Positions 49,085 through 57,847 of a stretch of DNA of 64,000 nucleotides are shown here, in pieces. The number at the start of each line of letters is the position of its first letter. Within the stretch, counting starts at the first letter, position 1. Source of the stretch: Cupriavidus sp. UYMMa02A (GTDB lineage Bacteria > Pseudomonadota > Gammaproteobacteria > Burkholderiales > Burkholderiaceae); NCBI GenBank assembly GCA_001725945.1, contig LRMT01000011.1, positions 33,053 to 97,052 of the forward strand, written 5' to 3'. The notes beneath the pieces are model-generated. The model saw only the letters and a program-made list of their open reading frames with translations. It had not been told where the DNA came from and ran no database searches. The translations under genes were made by a program, and so were the position numbers.

Positions 49085-50734
49085 ATGCAAGATAACCTCA
49101 TCACGCCGACGCCGTCGGCCTATACCTTTCCGCTGTTGATCAAGCAGTTGCTGCTGAATGCGCTGAGCATCCACGGTGACCAGGAGATTACGTACCGAGG
49201 AGAGCGGCGCTACAGCTTCCGGCAGTTCCGCGAGCGCATCGGCCAGCTCGCCTGCGTGCTGAAGGGGCAGGACGTCCGCCATGGCACCACCGTCGCGGTC
49301 ATGGACTGGGACAGCCACCGCTACCTGGAAAGCTATTTCGCTATCCCGATGATGGGCGCCACGCTCTTCACGGTCAATGTGCGGCTGTCGTCGCAGCAGA
49401 TCCTCTATACGCTGAATGACTCCCGCGCCGAAGTCGTCCTCGTGCATGCGGACTTTGTTCCCGTGCTCGAGGAGATCATGCCGGAACTGAAGTCGGTGCG
49501 GCGCGTGATTGTCATCGGCGACGGTGAAGCGGTCCCGTCGAACACCCTGCCGGTAGCCGGCGAGTACGAAGCGCTGATGGCCCACGCGCCGGCGGACTTC
49601 GACTTCCCCGACTTCGACGAAAGGACGCGGGCGGCGACGTTCTACACCACCGGCACCACTGGCGATCCCAAGGGCGTGGCTTACAGCCACCGGGACATCG
49701 TCATGCACGCCATGTCGACCGCCATGAGCCTGTGTTCGCAGCGCGAGGGACAGCGGCTGCATCGGGAAGACGTCTACATGCCGATCACGCCCATGTTCCA
49801 CGTGCTGGCCTGGGGCATGCCTTATATCGCGGTCATGCTGGGACTGAAGACGGTGCTGCCGGGACGCTACGTCCCCGAGCGGCTGGTCAGCCTTCGCGAA
49901 TCAGAGGGCGTCACGTTCTCCCACTGCGTGCCGACCATCCTCCAGATGTTGCTGCAAGCCGCTGATGCGCGGGGAATGGACCTGTCCGGCTGGAAGCTGA
50001 TGATCGGTGGCTCCGCCATGTCGCCTGCCTTGTGCGAGGCAGCGCTCGACCACGGCATGGATGTCTTCACCGCTTATGGCATGTCGGAGACCGGCCCCAT
50101 CGTCTCACTCGCGCAACTGCCGCCTGGATACCAGCCGAAGGACCGCCAGGAAGAAGTGCAGATGCGCTGCGCGACTGGCCGGCCTGTGCCGTTCGTCGAT
50201 TTCCGCATCGTCGACGGGAACATGAACGATGTTCCGCATGATGGGAAGCAGCAGGGAGAAATCGTCCTGCGCTCACCATTCCTGACAAAGGTCTATGTCG
50301 GGAAGCCACAGGCATCGGAAGAGTTGTGGGCCGGCGGCTATCTGCATACGCAGGACATCGCAGTCATGGGCCAGGACGGGTTCGTCCGGATCGTGGATCG
50401 CATCAAGGACGTCATCAAGACGGGTGGCGAGTGGGTGTCTTCTATCGAGGTGGAAAGCCTGATCACCAGCGTGGCCGGCGTGCTGGAGTGCGCGGTCGTC
50501 GGTGTGCGGGACGAGAAATGGGGAGAACGGCCGATGGCCTTCGTGGTTCGCCAGGCCGACGCCAGCGTGGGGGTGGAGGCAATTCGTGACGGGCTGATGC
50601 AGCATGTCAGTTCGAATCGGATCAGCAAGTACGCCGTGCCCGACCCGGATCGTATCGCCTTCGTCAACGAGATCCCGAAGACGAGCGTCGGGAAGATCAA
50701 CAAGAAGCTGCTGCGCGATCGCGCCGGTCAGTAG
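49085..50734 (+). CDS. Medium/long-chain acyl-CoA ligase (AMP-forming)
   Basis: 549-residue ANL-superfamily ligase. P-loop FYTTGTTGDPKGVAYSHRD, AYGMSETGP, GYLHTQDIAVMGQDGFVRIVDRIKDVIKTGGEWVSS hinge region and terminal PKTSVGKINKKLLRD with the catalytic Lys. It resembles the AlkK/medium-chain group. ATG 49085 is 8 bases after the TauD stop. Frame intact. It may activate the carboxylic acid substrate or a product of the dioxygenase step; it is distinct from the acetoacetate ligase at 45186. Confidence 0.88.
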   Translation: MQDNLITPTPSAYTFPLLIKQLLLNALSIHGDQEITYRGERRYSFRQFRERIGQLACVLKGQDVRHGTTVAVMDWDSHRYLESYFAIPMMGATLFTVNVRLSSQQILYTLNDSRAEVVLVHADFVPVLEEIMPELKSVRRVIVIGDGEAVPSNTLPVAGEYEALMAHAPADFDFPDFDERTRAATFYTTGTTGDPKGVAYSHRDIVMHAMSTAMSLCSQREGQRLHREDVYMPITPMFHVLAWGMPYIAVMLGLKTVLPGRYVPERLVSLRESEGVTFSHCVPTILQMLLQAADARGMDLSGWKLMIGGSAMSPALCEAALDHGMDVFTAYGMSETGPIVSLAQLPPGYQPKDRQEEVQMRCATGRPVPFVDFRIVDGNMNDVPHDGKQQGEIVLRSPFLTKVYVGKPQASEELWAGGYLHTQDIAVMGQDGFVRIVDRIKDVIKTGGEWVSSIEVESLITSVAGVLECAVVGVRDEKWGERPMAFVVRQADASVGVEAIRDGLMQHVSSNRISKYAVPDPDRIAFVNEIPKTSVGKINKKLLRDRAGQ

Positions 50735-50755
50735 TTCTATCCTCGGGAGACCAAC

Positions 50756-51163
50756 ATGAATGGTGATACGAATCCGAAGGCCACCCCTGTCTGCGATGAG
50801 CTGCGTGCCAGTGGTTACTGGAACCCGGACTGGGACGCGGCATTAGCGCTCGATCCAGCCTGGATGGAGAAGTTCGTGGCAATGGGGCTGCACCCCATGA
50901 AAGCCGGCGTGTTGGCGCCCAAGGTGATCGAGTTCATCTGCATAGCCGTAGACGCGTCCTGCACGCACCTTTACGCGCCCGGCACCCAGCGCCATATCCG
51001 CAAGGCGATCGAACTCGGCGCAACGCGCGAAGAGATCACCGCGGTACTGCAACTGGCTAGTGTCCTGGGTATTCACACCATGAGCCTTGGCGGTCCGCTC
51101 CTCCTTGACGAACTGTCGCGTACGCGGCAGGAGCCGTCGGATGGCGAACGGGAGGCAGCATGA
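50756..51163 (+). CDS. Carboxymuconolactone decarboxylase (AhpD-like) family protein
   Basis: 135-residue helical protein with the CMD/AhpD core: VIEFICIAVDASCTHLYAPGTQRHIRKAIELGATREEI. The AhpD redox motif CxxC is absent; a single Cys is followed two residues later by His (SCTH), as in many CMD proteins of catabolic operons whose role is unclear. ATG 50756 follows CGGGAGACC; its stop overlaps the next start as ATGA. Frame intact. Confidence 0.8.
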   Translation: MNGDTNPKATPVCDELRASGYWNPDWDAALALDPAWMEKFVAMGLHPMKAGVLAPKVIEFICIAVDASCTHLYAPGTQRHIRKAIELGATREEITAVLQLASVLGIHTMSLGGPLLLDELSRTRQEPSDGEREAA

Positions 51164-51501
51164 CACGCCAGGATCAAACGGACACCATGCCGAGGCAGGT
51201 ACCGGTCGCTCGCACGGACGAACTTCAACCTGGCCAGCGGAAGCTGGTCTTCGTCGATGGCAGGAGCATTGTCCTGTTCAACATCGAGGGGGGCATCCAC
51301 GCCATTGACAATTCATGCCCTCACAACGGGGCGTCGTTGGCCAGCGGCCGTCTGGAAGGAAGCGTACTGCGGTGCCCTGCCCATGGCTTGCGCTTCGACC
51401 TGGCGAAGTCCTGCGAGCCTGGATCCGGAAGTCTGTGCCTGCGCAGATTTCCCGTGCAGGTGGTCGGAGATAGCGTGCTGTTGCAGGCGGAATCTGCTTG
51501 A
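51160..51501 (+). CDS. Rieske-type ferredoxin
   Basis: 113 residues with both Rieske cluster motifs: CPHNGASL (Cys53, His55) and CPAHGLRF (Cys72, His75). Such small proteins carry electrons to Rieske oxygenases or act as NirD-like subunits. It is translationally coupled (ATGA) to the CMD gene. No Rieske oxygenase or ferredoxin reductase is encoded in the cluster; the only oxygenase nearby, TauD-type, does not need a ferredoxin. Its partner is therefore unknown. Confidence 0.85.
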   Translation: MTRQDQTDTMPRQVPVARTDELQPGQRKLVFVDGRSIVLFNIEGGIHAIDNSCPHNGASLASGRLEGSVLRCPAHGLRFDLAKSCEPGSGSLCLRRFPVQVVGDSVLLQAESA

Positions 51502-51624
51502 GCGCAATGAATCCCCGCGCTGCAGAGATTGCCGAGGTCTGCGTCGCGCAGATCGACTTCCTGCATGATTCCCAACCATGCGCCTTCTGGCCCGACCACG
51601 CGAGAGGCATTCCGGAGAAACCCC

Positions 51625-52659
51625 ATGTCGTACCTCTTGCGTAGCGGCAGCCTCGTGAACTACGCCGAAGTCGCGCGTTCCGTGGGACTGAACCCTTATG
51701 AACAACTGGCTAGTGCAAGCCTCAGCCGCTATGCACTGCTGGATGCGGAAATGCGAATCTCTGCGGGGGCCGTGAGCCGACTCCTCGAAGCCTCCGCGTC
51801 CCTGTCCGGCCAGCTCGATTTCGGTCTTCGGATGGCGGAATCGCGTCAGCTTTCGGATCTCGGCCCGCTGGCGCTCGCCATGTGGGAGGCCTCATCCTTG
51901 CGCATGGCCGTCGATTCGATGGTGCGTTACCTCAAGCTGCACAATGAAGCCCTCTCCCTACATATCGATGAGTCCGACGAACTGGTAACGATCCGAGCAG
52001 AGTTGCTAGGAATGGAAAATGGCGGCGAGCGTCAGTCCATCGAACTCGTTGTCGGCGTCCTCCATCGCTCGCTCCAGTGCCTGCTCGAGCGTTCCCATGG
52101 TATTCATATCGTGCCGCGCCGCGTCTCCTTTATCCATACTGCGCCCGCCAACACCGCTACGCACACGCGGCTATTTGGCACCACAGCCTCGTTTGGTCAG
52201 GACTTCGACGGACTCGTGTACCGAACGAACGATCTGGATGCCACGCTTGAAGCCAACGATCCGTCCATGGCCTTTCACGCGCGCACGCATCTCGACACGA
52301 TGCTGGCACTGCGCACGGATTGCATGGCTGTCAATGTGCGCCGAATGGTGTCTCGCCTACTGCCGCAAGGCAATTGTTCGATTGAGGAGGTGGCCAGGCA
52401 ACTGGGAGTTGATCGTCGTACGGTGCATCGCAAGCTGAGATCCTCCGGCGAAAGCTACTCGGCGATTCTCAACGACATGCGCATGACCCTTACCCTGCGC
52501 TATACCGCCAACCCGCATCGGCCGCTCTGTGAGGTGGCCGAACTCGTCGGCTTCGAATCATCAAGTTCGTTCTCGCGATGGTTCTCGAAGTGCTTCGGTT
52601 GTAGCGCGTCGGAATGGCGCTTACGACATGCAGAGGCAGGCGACTTTGCTGCAGGTTAG
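51625..52659 (+). CDS. AraC-family transcriptional regulator
   Basis: 344 residues with N-terminal PF12625-type domain (GSLVNYAEVARSVGLNPYEQL) and C-terminal AraC domain (VARQLGVDRRTVHRKLRSSG and LCEVAELVGFESSSSFSRWF). ATG 51625 follows CCGGAGAAACCCC. Frame intact. Same strand as and 123 bases beyond the Rieske ferredoxin gene. With the AraC gene at 41391 it brackets the catabolic cluster; which of the two controls it cannot be told from sequence. Confidence 0.85.
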   Translation: MSYLLRSGSLVNYAEVARSVGLNPYEQLASASLSRYALLDAEMRISAGAVSRLLEASASLSGQLDFGLRMAESRQLSDLGPLALAMWEASSLRMAVDSMVRYLKLHNEALSLHIDESDELVTIRAELLGMENGGERQSIELVVGVLHRSLQCLLERSHGIHIVPRRVSFIHTAPANTATHTRLFGTTASFGQDFDGLVYRTNDLDATLEANDPSMAFHARTHLDTMLALRTDCMAVNVRRMVSRLLPQGNCSIEEVARQLGVDRRTVHRKLRSSGESYSAILNDMRMTLTLRYTANPHRPLCEVAELVGFESSSSFSRWFSKCFGCSASEWRLRHAEAGDFAAG

Positions 52660-52680
52660 TGAATGCCGGGGACTGTAACC

Positions 52681-52890
52681 ATGCAAAGTCTCGCGAAATC
52701 TACAGACGCCATAATGCCGTCACTGGCCCGCCTCCAGCGAGAAGTACAAGCGATGAGTCGGCGGATACACGGTCAAGCAGTGTCAATGGCACGTAATGGA
52801 CTTGGCGACTACTCAGATAACGTGTCGGAACTGCTCAACGACCTCATCAAGAAGGGAGACGAACACGCGAGAGTCGTGTGCTTTGCGTCG
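52681..52890 (+). pseudogene. Possible fragment of a small coiled-coil protein
   Basis: Starts at ATG 52681 (MQSLAKSTDAIMPSLARLQRE) and runs through a helical, heptad-like stretch to LLNDLIKKGDEHARV. The pattern resembles the N-terminal half of DUF883-like small proteins that normally end in a membrane helix. After about 52890 the composition changes and no membrane helix follows in any phase. No good ribosome site. I treat it as a likely remnant. Confidence 0.3.
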
Positions 52891-53097
52891 GCGGCCGAGT
52901 TTGGGGTGCCGATGCGTCACCAAAGCGAGCGTTGCCGGCTGGCAGCATTACATACGGGGTCCAGCGCGATGCGAGTGTTGTACTGGACCGCCATCCGGCG
53001 CATGCGCTCAGGTTCGCCCCTGTCTCGTGCTGCGCCGGACCCAGCGCCTTCGCCAGCCATGGGCGCCTCACACAATGCGGAGTCGCGCCATACTCGT

Positions 53098-53412
53098 GTG
53101 CTCAAGCGTGGAAGCGCCAACCAAGAGCAGCCGGAGATCGTCCTCTGCAGAGCATGTAAAGCGCTTCGCCTCGACCCAAGGAATTCGCGCGGTCACGATG
53201 CGCTACAGCCTGTCTCGGAAATGTACTTCCGCGTTGTTGGCAATGGTGCGCTGGTTGAAGCTCAGGAGCACCAATGCGGCACATGCCAAGCCAACTGGAC
53301 AAAGCGCAGAAGCATGGCTAGCCCGTTCGCAAGCTGGTTCATTACGAGGCAACACCTGGCACCACGGCCCAGTCATTCCTTACATGACTTATGTGAGCGG
53401 CCAGATCAATAG
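53098..53412 (+). CDS. Putative small zinc-ribbon protein
   Basis: The frame carries CRACKALRLDPRNSRGHDAL (Cys at 53146 and 53155) and, about 40 residues on, CGTCQANW (Cys at 53275 and 53284). Paired CxxC knuckles 40 residues apart suggest a zinc ribbon; the run PVSEMYFRVVGNGALVEAQE between them looks like real protein. The start is uncertain (GTG 53098 without ribosome site), and the C-terminus after TKRRS looks like read-through past a lost stop, so the ends are probably wrong. The upstream stretch 52891-53097 holds nothing I recognise. Confidence 0.35.
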   Translation: MLKRGSANQEQPEIVLCRACKALRLDPRNSRGHDALQPVSEMYFRVVGNGALVEAQEHQCGTCQANWTKRRSMASPFASWFITRQHLAPRPSHSLHDLCERPDQ

Positions 53413-53781
53413 CCCTGACTTGACGGGCGAACGACCGTTGTGCCTTTGGAGCAGCCATTACGGCTCCTCAGTCGGGAGTGGCTGCTAGGGGTCGGGCAGC
53501 GACCGCCGGCATAGGCGCACACTGGATCTCATAGATTCAGTGCTGATTCAGACTTCCGGCCGATACCTTTTACTCCCCGGCCTGTACAAAATCTAAACAC
53601 GAGGGCAAGGACACTAAAACGAGGCTTCTTGTGCGGAGGCCTCGGATTCGCGTCGCAGCATCGCGCTGATCACCGGTCACACGGCCGTGTGAACCGATGG
53701 CCTCCACGACAAGAACCGAGCCGCAAGCCCCACCTCCACGCGGCAAGAACGTGCCTGGCCGAATTGCTTCGGCGGTACCCT
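53413..53781. other. Intergenic region, nothing recognised
   Basis: Precedes the stop codon of the minus-strand secreted protein gene. No gene, repeat or clear hairpin seen. Confidence 0.4.
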
Positions 53782-54141
53782 CTAGGGCTTTACGATGTGC
53801 CAGACGCCTCCGAAACCGTCGCCGTTCTTCTGGCCAGGCTGCTTGTCGCCGGAGAAGCGATAGAGCGGACGCCCCTTATAAGTCCACTGATGTCTGTCTT
53901 GATCAGCGGCGATGAGACCCCATTCGCCGCTCGGCTTGTCATTCGAGTCTGCGAGCGCAGCCGGCCAGTTGGCCGAGCAACTGCCGGTACAGGCGCTCTT
54001 GCCCGGCACCGTATCCCGGTCGAAAGTATAGAGCGTCATGCCATCGCCGTCAGCAACGATGCCGCTCGCAATCTTCGGCGGCTCTGCTAGCGCTGCAAGG
54101 GAGACGGTGCAGGCAAGCACACATAGCAAGGTCTTTATCAT
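53782..54141 (-). CDS. Secreted protein of the COG4315/Lipoprotein_15 family
   Basis: 119 residues. Signal peptide MIKTLLCVLACTVSLAALA with AxA-type cleavage, so probably periplasmic rather than lipid-anchored. The mature part has the family pattern GMTLYTFDRD ... CTGSCSANWPAAL ... YKGRPLYRFSGDKQPGQKNGDGFGGVWHIV. Two Cys lie in CTGSC. Function is unknown; a redox or metal role has been proposed for relatives. I choose ATG 54141, preceded by GAGGAGACC; frame intact. Confidence 0.85.
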   Translation of the reverse strand: MIKTLLCVLACTVSLAALAEPPKIASGIVADGDGMTLYTFDRDTVPGKSACTGSCSANWPAALADSNDKPSGEWGLIAADQDRHQWTYKGRPLYRFSGDKQPGQKNGDGFGGVWHIVKP

Positions 54142-54515
54142 TATCGGTCTCCTCATAAATGCGGGAACGCAATGACTAGGTTAGGGATTCGCCCGTTCCC
54201 TGACGAATTCGGCCTGGGTTCTGATCTGTACGTCATCGCCGACGGCGGAGGACCATCGCGTTGCACGCAGATTGCGTACCAAGGTTGAAGGAAGGCTTAT
54301 GAGCGGGCACTATCTGCGCGAGGCGGAGATCCCGGCGAGGGAAAATTGGCGTAAACGTTCCAGCTCTGAAACAACAACCTCAGACTTGGCGGATTTCTGT
54401 AAGTCCTTGATATTGGAATATTTGGACAGTTACGCGCGGATTCAGTCGACCGGATGGTCGTTCTACGCTTGAAAGTGGCAGTCGAGTCTGCATTGAGTCG
54501 AAGGGCAACTGGAGA

Positions 54516-54719
54516 TCGGCTACGGCCCTACGCGGACCGGTTCAGGAGGAACGCTCGGTTGTGCTCGGCGTCGGGCCGCACCCGGCCATCTGCGGTCGCT
54601 CGACCAAAGTAGGAAAGGGACAATCGAGCGTCCGCAGTACGCCTATGACGTGACGCACACAGTCGATGCCGCGAGCGCTACCGAACCCGCCCGATCGCCG
54701 TTCGCTGCCGGGTGGAGAT
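54516..54719. repeat. 204-bp dispersed intergenic repeat, copy 2
   Basis: Same length and orientation as the copy at 15429-15632, about seven mismatches. Here it sits in the gap 54142-54782 between the secreted-protein and DJ-1 genes. The rest of that gap holds a doubtful 66-codon frame at 54272-54472 with no ribosome site, and a GC-rich stretch at 54720-54780; I recognise nothing else. Confidence 0.75.
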
Positions 54720-54782
54720 CGGGCCGCCCGGGCGCGGCGCAGCGCAGCGCCGGACGCGTTGTGAATGCGCCCGCGCCGCCAG

Positions 54783-55385
54783 TTATCCCTTGAGAAATGG
54801 CGAGATGTTCGCCAATGCACGCGTCACGTAGTCATCCTTCTCGCCCACCGGGGCGACATAGTCAATGGCACTGCGAGCGGCGTCGATACCCGCCAGCCGT
54901 GCAATAAGCCAGGCGGCCAGATATTGCGATGACAAACACCCGCCGGCGGTCGCAACGTTTCCCTTGGCGACGAACGGTTGATTGAGTACAGGCACGCCTG
55001 CCTCTTGGACCCAGGGCTTGGTGGTCAGGTCCGTGCAGGCCGGAACGCCATCCAGCAGACCGAGCTTGGCGAGTATCAGCGTGCCCGAGCACTGCGCGCC
55101 AAGCAATTGGCGCGTCGGGTCGAACTTCAGTTGCGACAACAAGCCGGCATCGGCGACGACATCCCTGGTCCGAATCCCACTGCCCACCAGCACCGCGTCC
55201 GCTTCGCACGCGTCTTGCAGCGACGCTTGTGCCTCCATCACCACACCATTCATTGAACGCACTTTGTCTGCCGGACTCGCAATGGAAACTCGCCAGTCGG
55301 GCTGCTTGATCCGGTTGAGGATGCCGAGTGCGATCAGGGAGTCGAGTTCATTGAAGCCGTCGAAAGTCAGAATGGCGATGTGCAT
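54783..55385 (-). CDS. DJ-1/PfpI-family protein
   Basis: 200 residues with the flavodoxin-like fold of the ThiJ/PfpI family: MHIAILTFDGFNELDSLIAL, DAVLVGSG, and the nucleophile elbow GAQCSGTLILAKLGLLDG with Cys99. ATG 55385 follows GAGACTCCC. Frame intact. Family members include glyoxalase III, isonitrile hydratase-like proteins and regulators; the lack of a helix-turn-helix domain points to an enzyme. Monocistronic. Confidence 0.82.
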   Translation of the reverse strand: MHIAILTFDGFNELDSLIALGILNRIKQPDWRVSIASPADKVRSMNGVVMEAQASLQDACEADAVLVGSGIRTRDVVADAGLLSQLKFDPTRQLLGAQCSGTLILAKLGLLDGVPACTDLTTKPWVQEAGVPVLNQPFVAKGNVATAGGCLSSQYLAAWLIARLAGIDAARSAIDYVAPVGEKDDYVTRALANISPFLKG

Positions 55386-55696
55386 GGGAGTCTCGTGCGT
55401 GTAGCGAAGTTGAATTGCGTCATCGTGGAGGCAGCCAGCGACGGGTCCGCGCCGTGTATGCAATGCCGACGTTCCATCATCCGCTCGGCTGGGTAGTGAG
55501 CGCAAGGCGACGTCCGGAACTGGTTGCCAATACTCGAACCGGCTATTCGGGCAACGACCTGGAATACACCGGCGATCATGACGGCGTTTGCCTGCGGATG
55601 GATCGAGGACGGCACCGTGGACCGGCTCGAAGCCAACAACCCCCGCAGGTGATCCGGCGCATGGCGCGACCGCCAAGCTGGAGCACGCGAGCGCAT
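55386..55696. other. Intergenic region, nothing recognised
   Basis: Lies upstream of the DJ-1 gene and downstream of the outer-membrane efflux gene, both minus strand. No gene or clear structure seen. Confidence 0.4.
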
Positions 55697-57173
55697 TTAC
55701 CAGCCGCCGCCCAGCGCACGGAATGTCGCCACCGCCGCGCGCGCGTTGTCAGCGCGCACACGAGCTTGCTGGTCGCGCGCGGCCAGCAGCAGCCGGTCTT
55801 CCTCCAGCACTTCGAACAAGCTGACCGCGCCCCCCTTGAAGGCCTCCTCCGCCGCGCCGCGCGCGCGGGCGTGGGCATCGACTTCGGTGTCCAGCTCCTT
55901 GCTTTGCAATTCCAGCTGGGTCAGTGCAATGATCGCGTTCTCCACGTCCTCGGTGGCGCGCAGCATGGACTTGCGGTAGTTGGCCAGCACTTCGGCGTTG
56001 ACGCCCTTGGCTTGCGCCACTTCAGCGTCGACCCGGCCGAAATCGAACAGCCGCCAGCGCAGCCCGGCGATCGCGGCGGGCTGGAATGCTGAAGCGGTGA
56101 ACAGCTTGCCGGCGGAGAGGCTCTCGAAGCCGAGCAGCGCGGACAACGACAGTTTCGGATAGTACTCAGCGGTGGCCACGCCGATGCGGGCGCTGGATGC
56201 CGCCAGCCTGCGCTCGGCGGCAATCACATCCGGGCGGCGTTGCAGCAGGTCGGCCGGGCCCTGCGCCACGGAGACTTGCGGTACGGCCGTGCGCTCCGCC
56301 GGCGCCCGTAGTTCCGATGCATAAGTGCCAGGGTGCGCGCCCATCAATACATCGAGCCGGTTCAGCTGCGTTTCCAGTTCGATCTGCAGCGGCGGGATGG
56401 TTACGCGAGTCTGTGCCAGTTGCGCTTCGGCCTGGGCCCGTTCCCGCTCTGCGCCGATGCCATCGGCCAGCCGCAACTGCACCAGCTCAAGAAGTTTTGC
56501 GTTGGTCCGTTCCTGCTGTTGCGCGATGGCAATGCGCTGCTGTGCGCCGCGCACGCGAAAGTAGGCATCGGCCGCTTCGGCGGCTACCAGCACGCGTACG
56601 CCAAGTTGCTCGGCTTCTGCGGCCTGGGCCTCCGCGCTGGCGGCTTCCGCGCCGCGTCGCAGGCCGCCGGCCACGTCAACCTCCCAACTCGCCCCCACGC
56701 CCGCGCTGTACAGCGTCGAATTGCGGTCAAAGCCAGGCAGGTGCTTGCCGAGGCTGCCCAAGGGTCCTTCCAGGGACTGGCGCTGCTTGCTCACGCCGCC
56801 GGACAACGCTGCCTGAGGCAGCAATTCCGCGCCAGCGTGGTTTGCTGCGGCGCGCGCCTGGTCTACCCGCGCAATGGCCGCTGCCAGATCGAGGTTTTGC
56901 TCCAGAGCGCGATGGATGATCCGTGTTAGCGCGGCGTCCTCAAAACCGAGCCACCAGCGGTCCAGCGACGGCGCCGGCTGGGTAGCGTCCCGAGCGTCCA
57001 GTGCGGCTGCGTGCGCGTAGGCCGCGGGCATATCCGGGGGGCGGGGTGTGGTAATCGGGGCCGACAGCGCAGGCTGCCAGGCTGGCGGCGACGCTGGCCG
57101 CAAGCAGTATGGGGAGAACGCGGATACCAGCGCGGACGCGCCGGAGCGGGGGACGTGAGTGACTCTGCAGCAT
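55697..57173 (-). CDS. Outer-membrane efflux lipoprotein, NodT/OprM family (frameshifted)
   Basis: TolC-type channel of about 492 residues after repair. Lipoprotein signal with SLAACAVGPDYHTP, then SLDRWWLGFEDAALTRIIHRALEQN and the second OEP repeat QGPADLLQRRPDVIAAERRLAASSARIGVATAEYYPKLSL. The break near 57045 lies in a run of six C and needs two added C (or one base removed) to fuse the halves. ATG 57173 has AAAGG eight bases upstream. Divergent from HxlR and EmrAB-like genes, completing a tripartite exporter. Confidence 0.88.
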
Positions 57174-57216
57174 GACGGACACCTTTCAACAGCGACGAAT
57201 ACAGCACAAGCTAAAA

Positions 57217-57275
57217 ACTAACTTGCAAGATGATAGTGACTACTCTAGACTAACTTTCAAATTGATAGCAACTAC
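57217..57275. promoter_or_regulatory. Direct-repeat operator for the HxlR regulator
   Basis: Two 27-base direct repeats, 57217-57243 and 57249-57275, match at 22 of 27 positions. Shared parts in order are ACTAACTT, CAA, GATAG and ACTAC. Their starts are 32 bases apart, about three helical turns. They fill the short gap between the divergent efflux-channel (57173) and hxlR (57295) genes, so they likely bind the HxlR protein and overlap both promoters. Confidence 0.65.
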
Positions 57276-57294
57276 ATTTTCGAGGAAGCCGATC

Positions 57295-57783
57295 ATGCAG
57301 AGAAAGCCGCTTGCTGAAATGCCGTGCCCGATCGCACGCACGGTCGCCCGCGTTGCCGACAACTGGAGCGTGTTGATCTTGCGCGAAGCGTTCTATGGGG
57401 TGACCCGCTTTGACGAGTTCCAGCAGAACCTCGATATCGCTCCCAATATGCTGACCCGCCGGCTGAACTCTCTGGTGGAGGAGGGCATGTTGGTGCGGCG
57501 TCAGTACTGTGACCGGCCGCCCCGTTCCGAGTACATCCTGACCGAGCGTGGCCGCGATTTCCGGCCCGTGCTGCTGGCCATGCTGGCCTGGGGCAACAAG
57601 CACCTCGCGCCTGAGGGCGAAAGCGTGCAACTGGCGAAGCGGAGCACAGGCGAGCGTGTCGAGCCGGTGCTGGTGGATGCCGCCAGCGGGCGCCCCATCA
57701 CCGACGCCGACTACCACATTGCGCCCGGCCCGGCGGCGACCGACGGCGTGCGGCGGCGGCTCAACCGTTCAGCCGAGGCTTGA
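57295..57783 (+). CDS. HxlR-family transcriptional regulator
   Basis: 162-residue winged-helix protein of the HxlR type: CPIARTVARVADNWSVLILREAFYGVTRFDEFQ and IAPNMLTRRLNSLVEEGMLVRR, with the family's Cys at residue 11. Start ATG 57295 (MQRKPLAEMPCP) follows CGAGGAAGCC. Many HxlR proteins are redox or quinone sensors using that N-terminal Cys. It is first in line with emrA/emrB-like genes and divergent from the efflux channel. Confidence 0.87.
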   Translation: MQRKPLAEMPCPIARTVARVADNWSVLILREAFYGVTRFDEFQQNLDIAPNMLTRRLNSLVEEGMLVRRQYCDRPPRSEYILTERGRDFRPVLLAMLAWGNKHLAPEGESVQLAKRSTGERVEPVLVDAASGRPITDADYHIAPGPAATDGVRRRLNRSAEA

Positions 57784-57847
57784 TTTCAGTTCCCCTCCCA
57801 TGCCGCCTACCAGGCGCGGTAAGTCGTGAAAGCAGAAAGGAAGTGCC

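Noticed and set aside
52847..53120. Minus-strand frames overlapping the zinc-ribbon-like region
   Set aside because: Low-complexity composition without start signals or motifs; nothing family-like.
54272..54472. A 66-codon frame upstream of the second repeat copy
   Set aside because: No ribosome site, no recognisable motif and no partner; composition is like the surrounding non-coding DNA.
15429..54719. The two 204-bp copies as ends of a composite transposon
   Set aside because: The 39 kb between them holds ordinary chromosomal-type genes, no transposase was seen, and the copies lack terminal inverted repeats.
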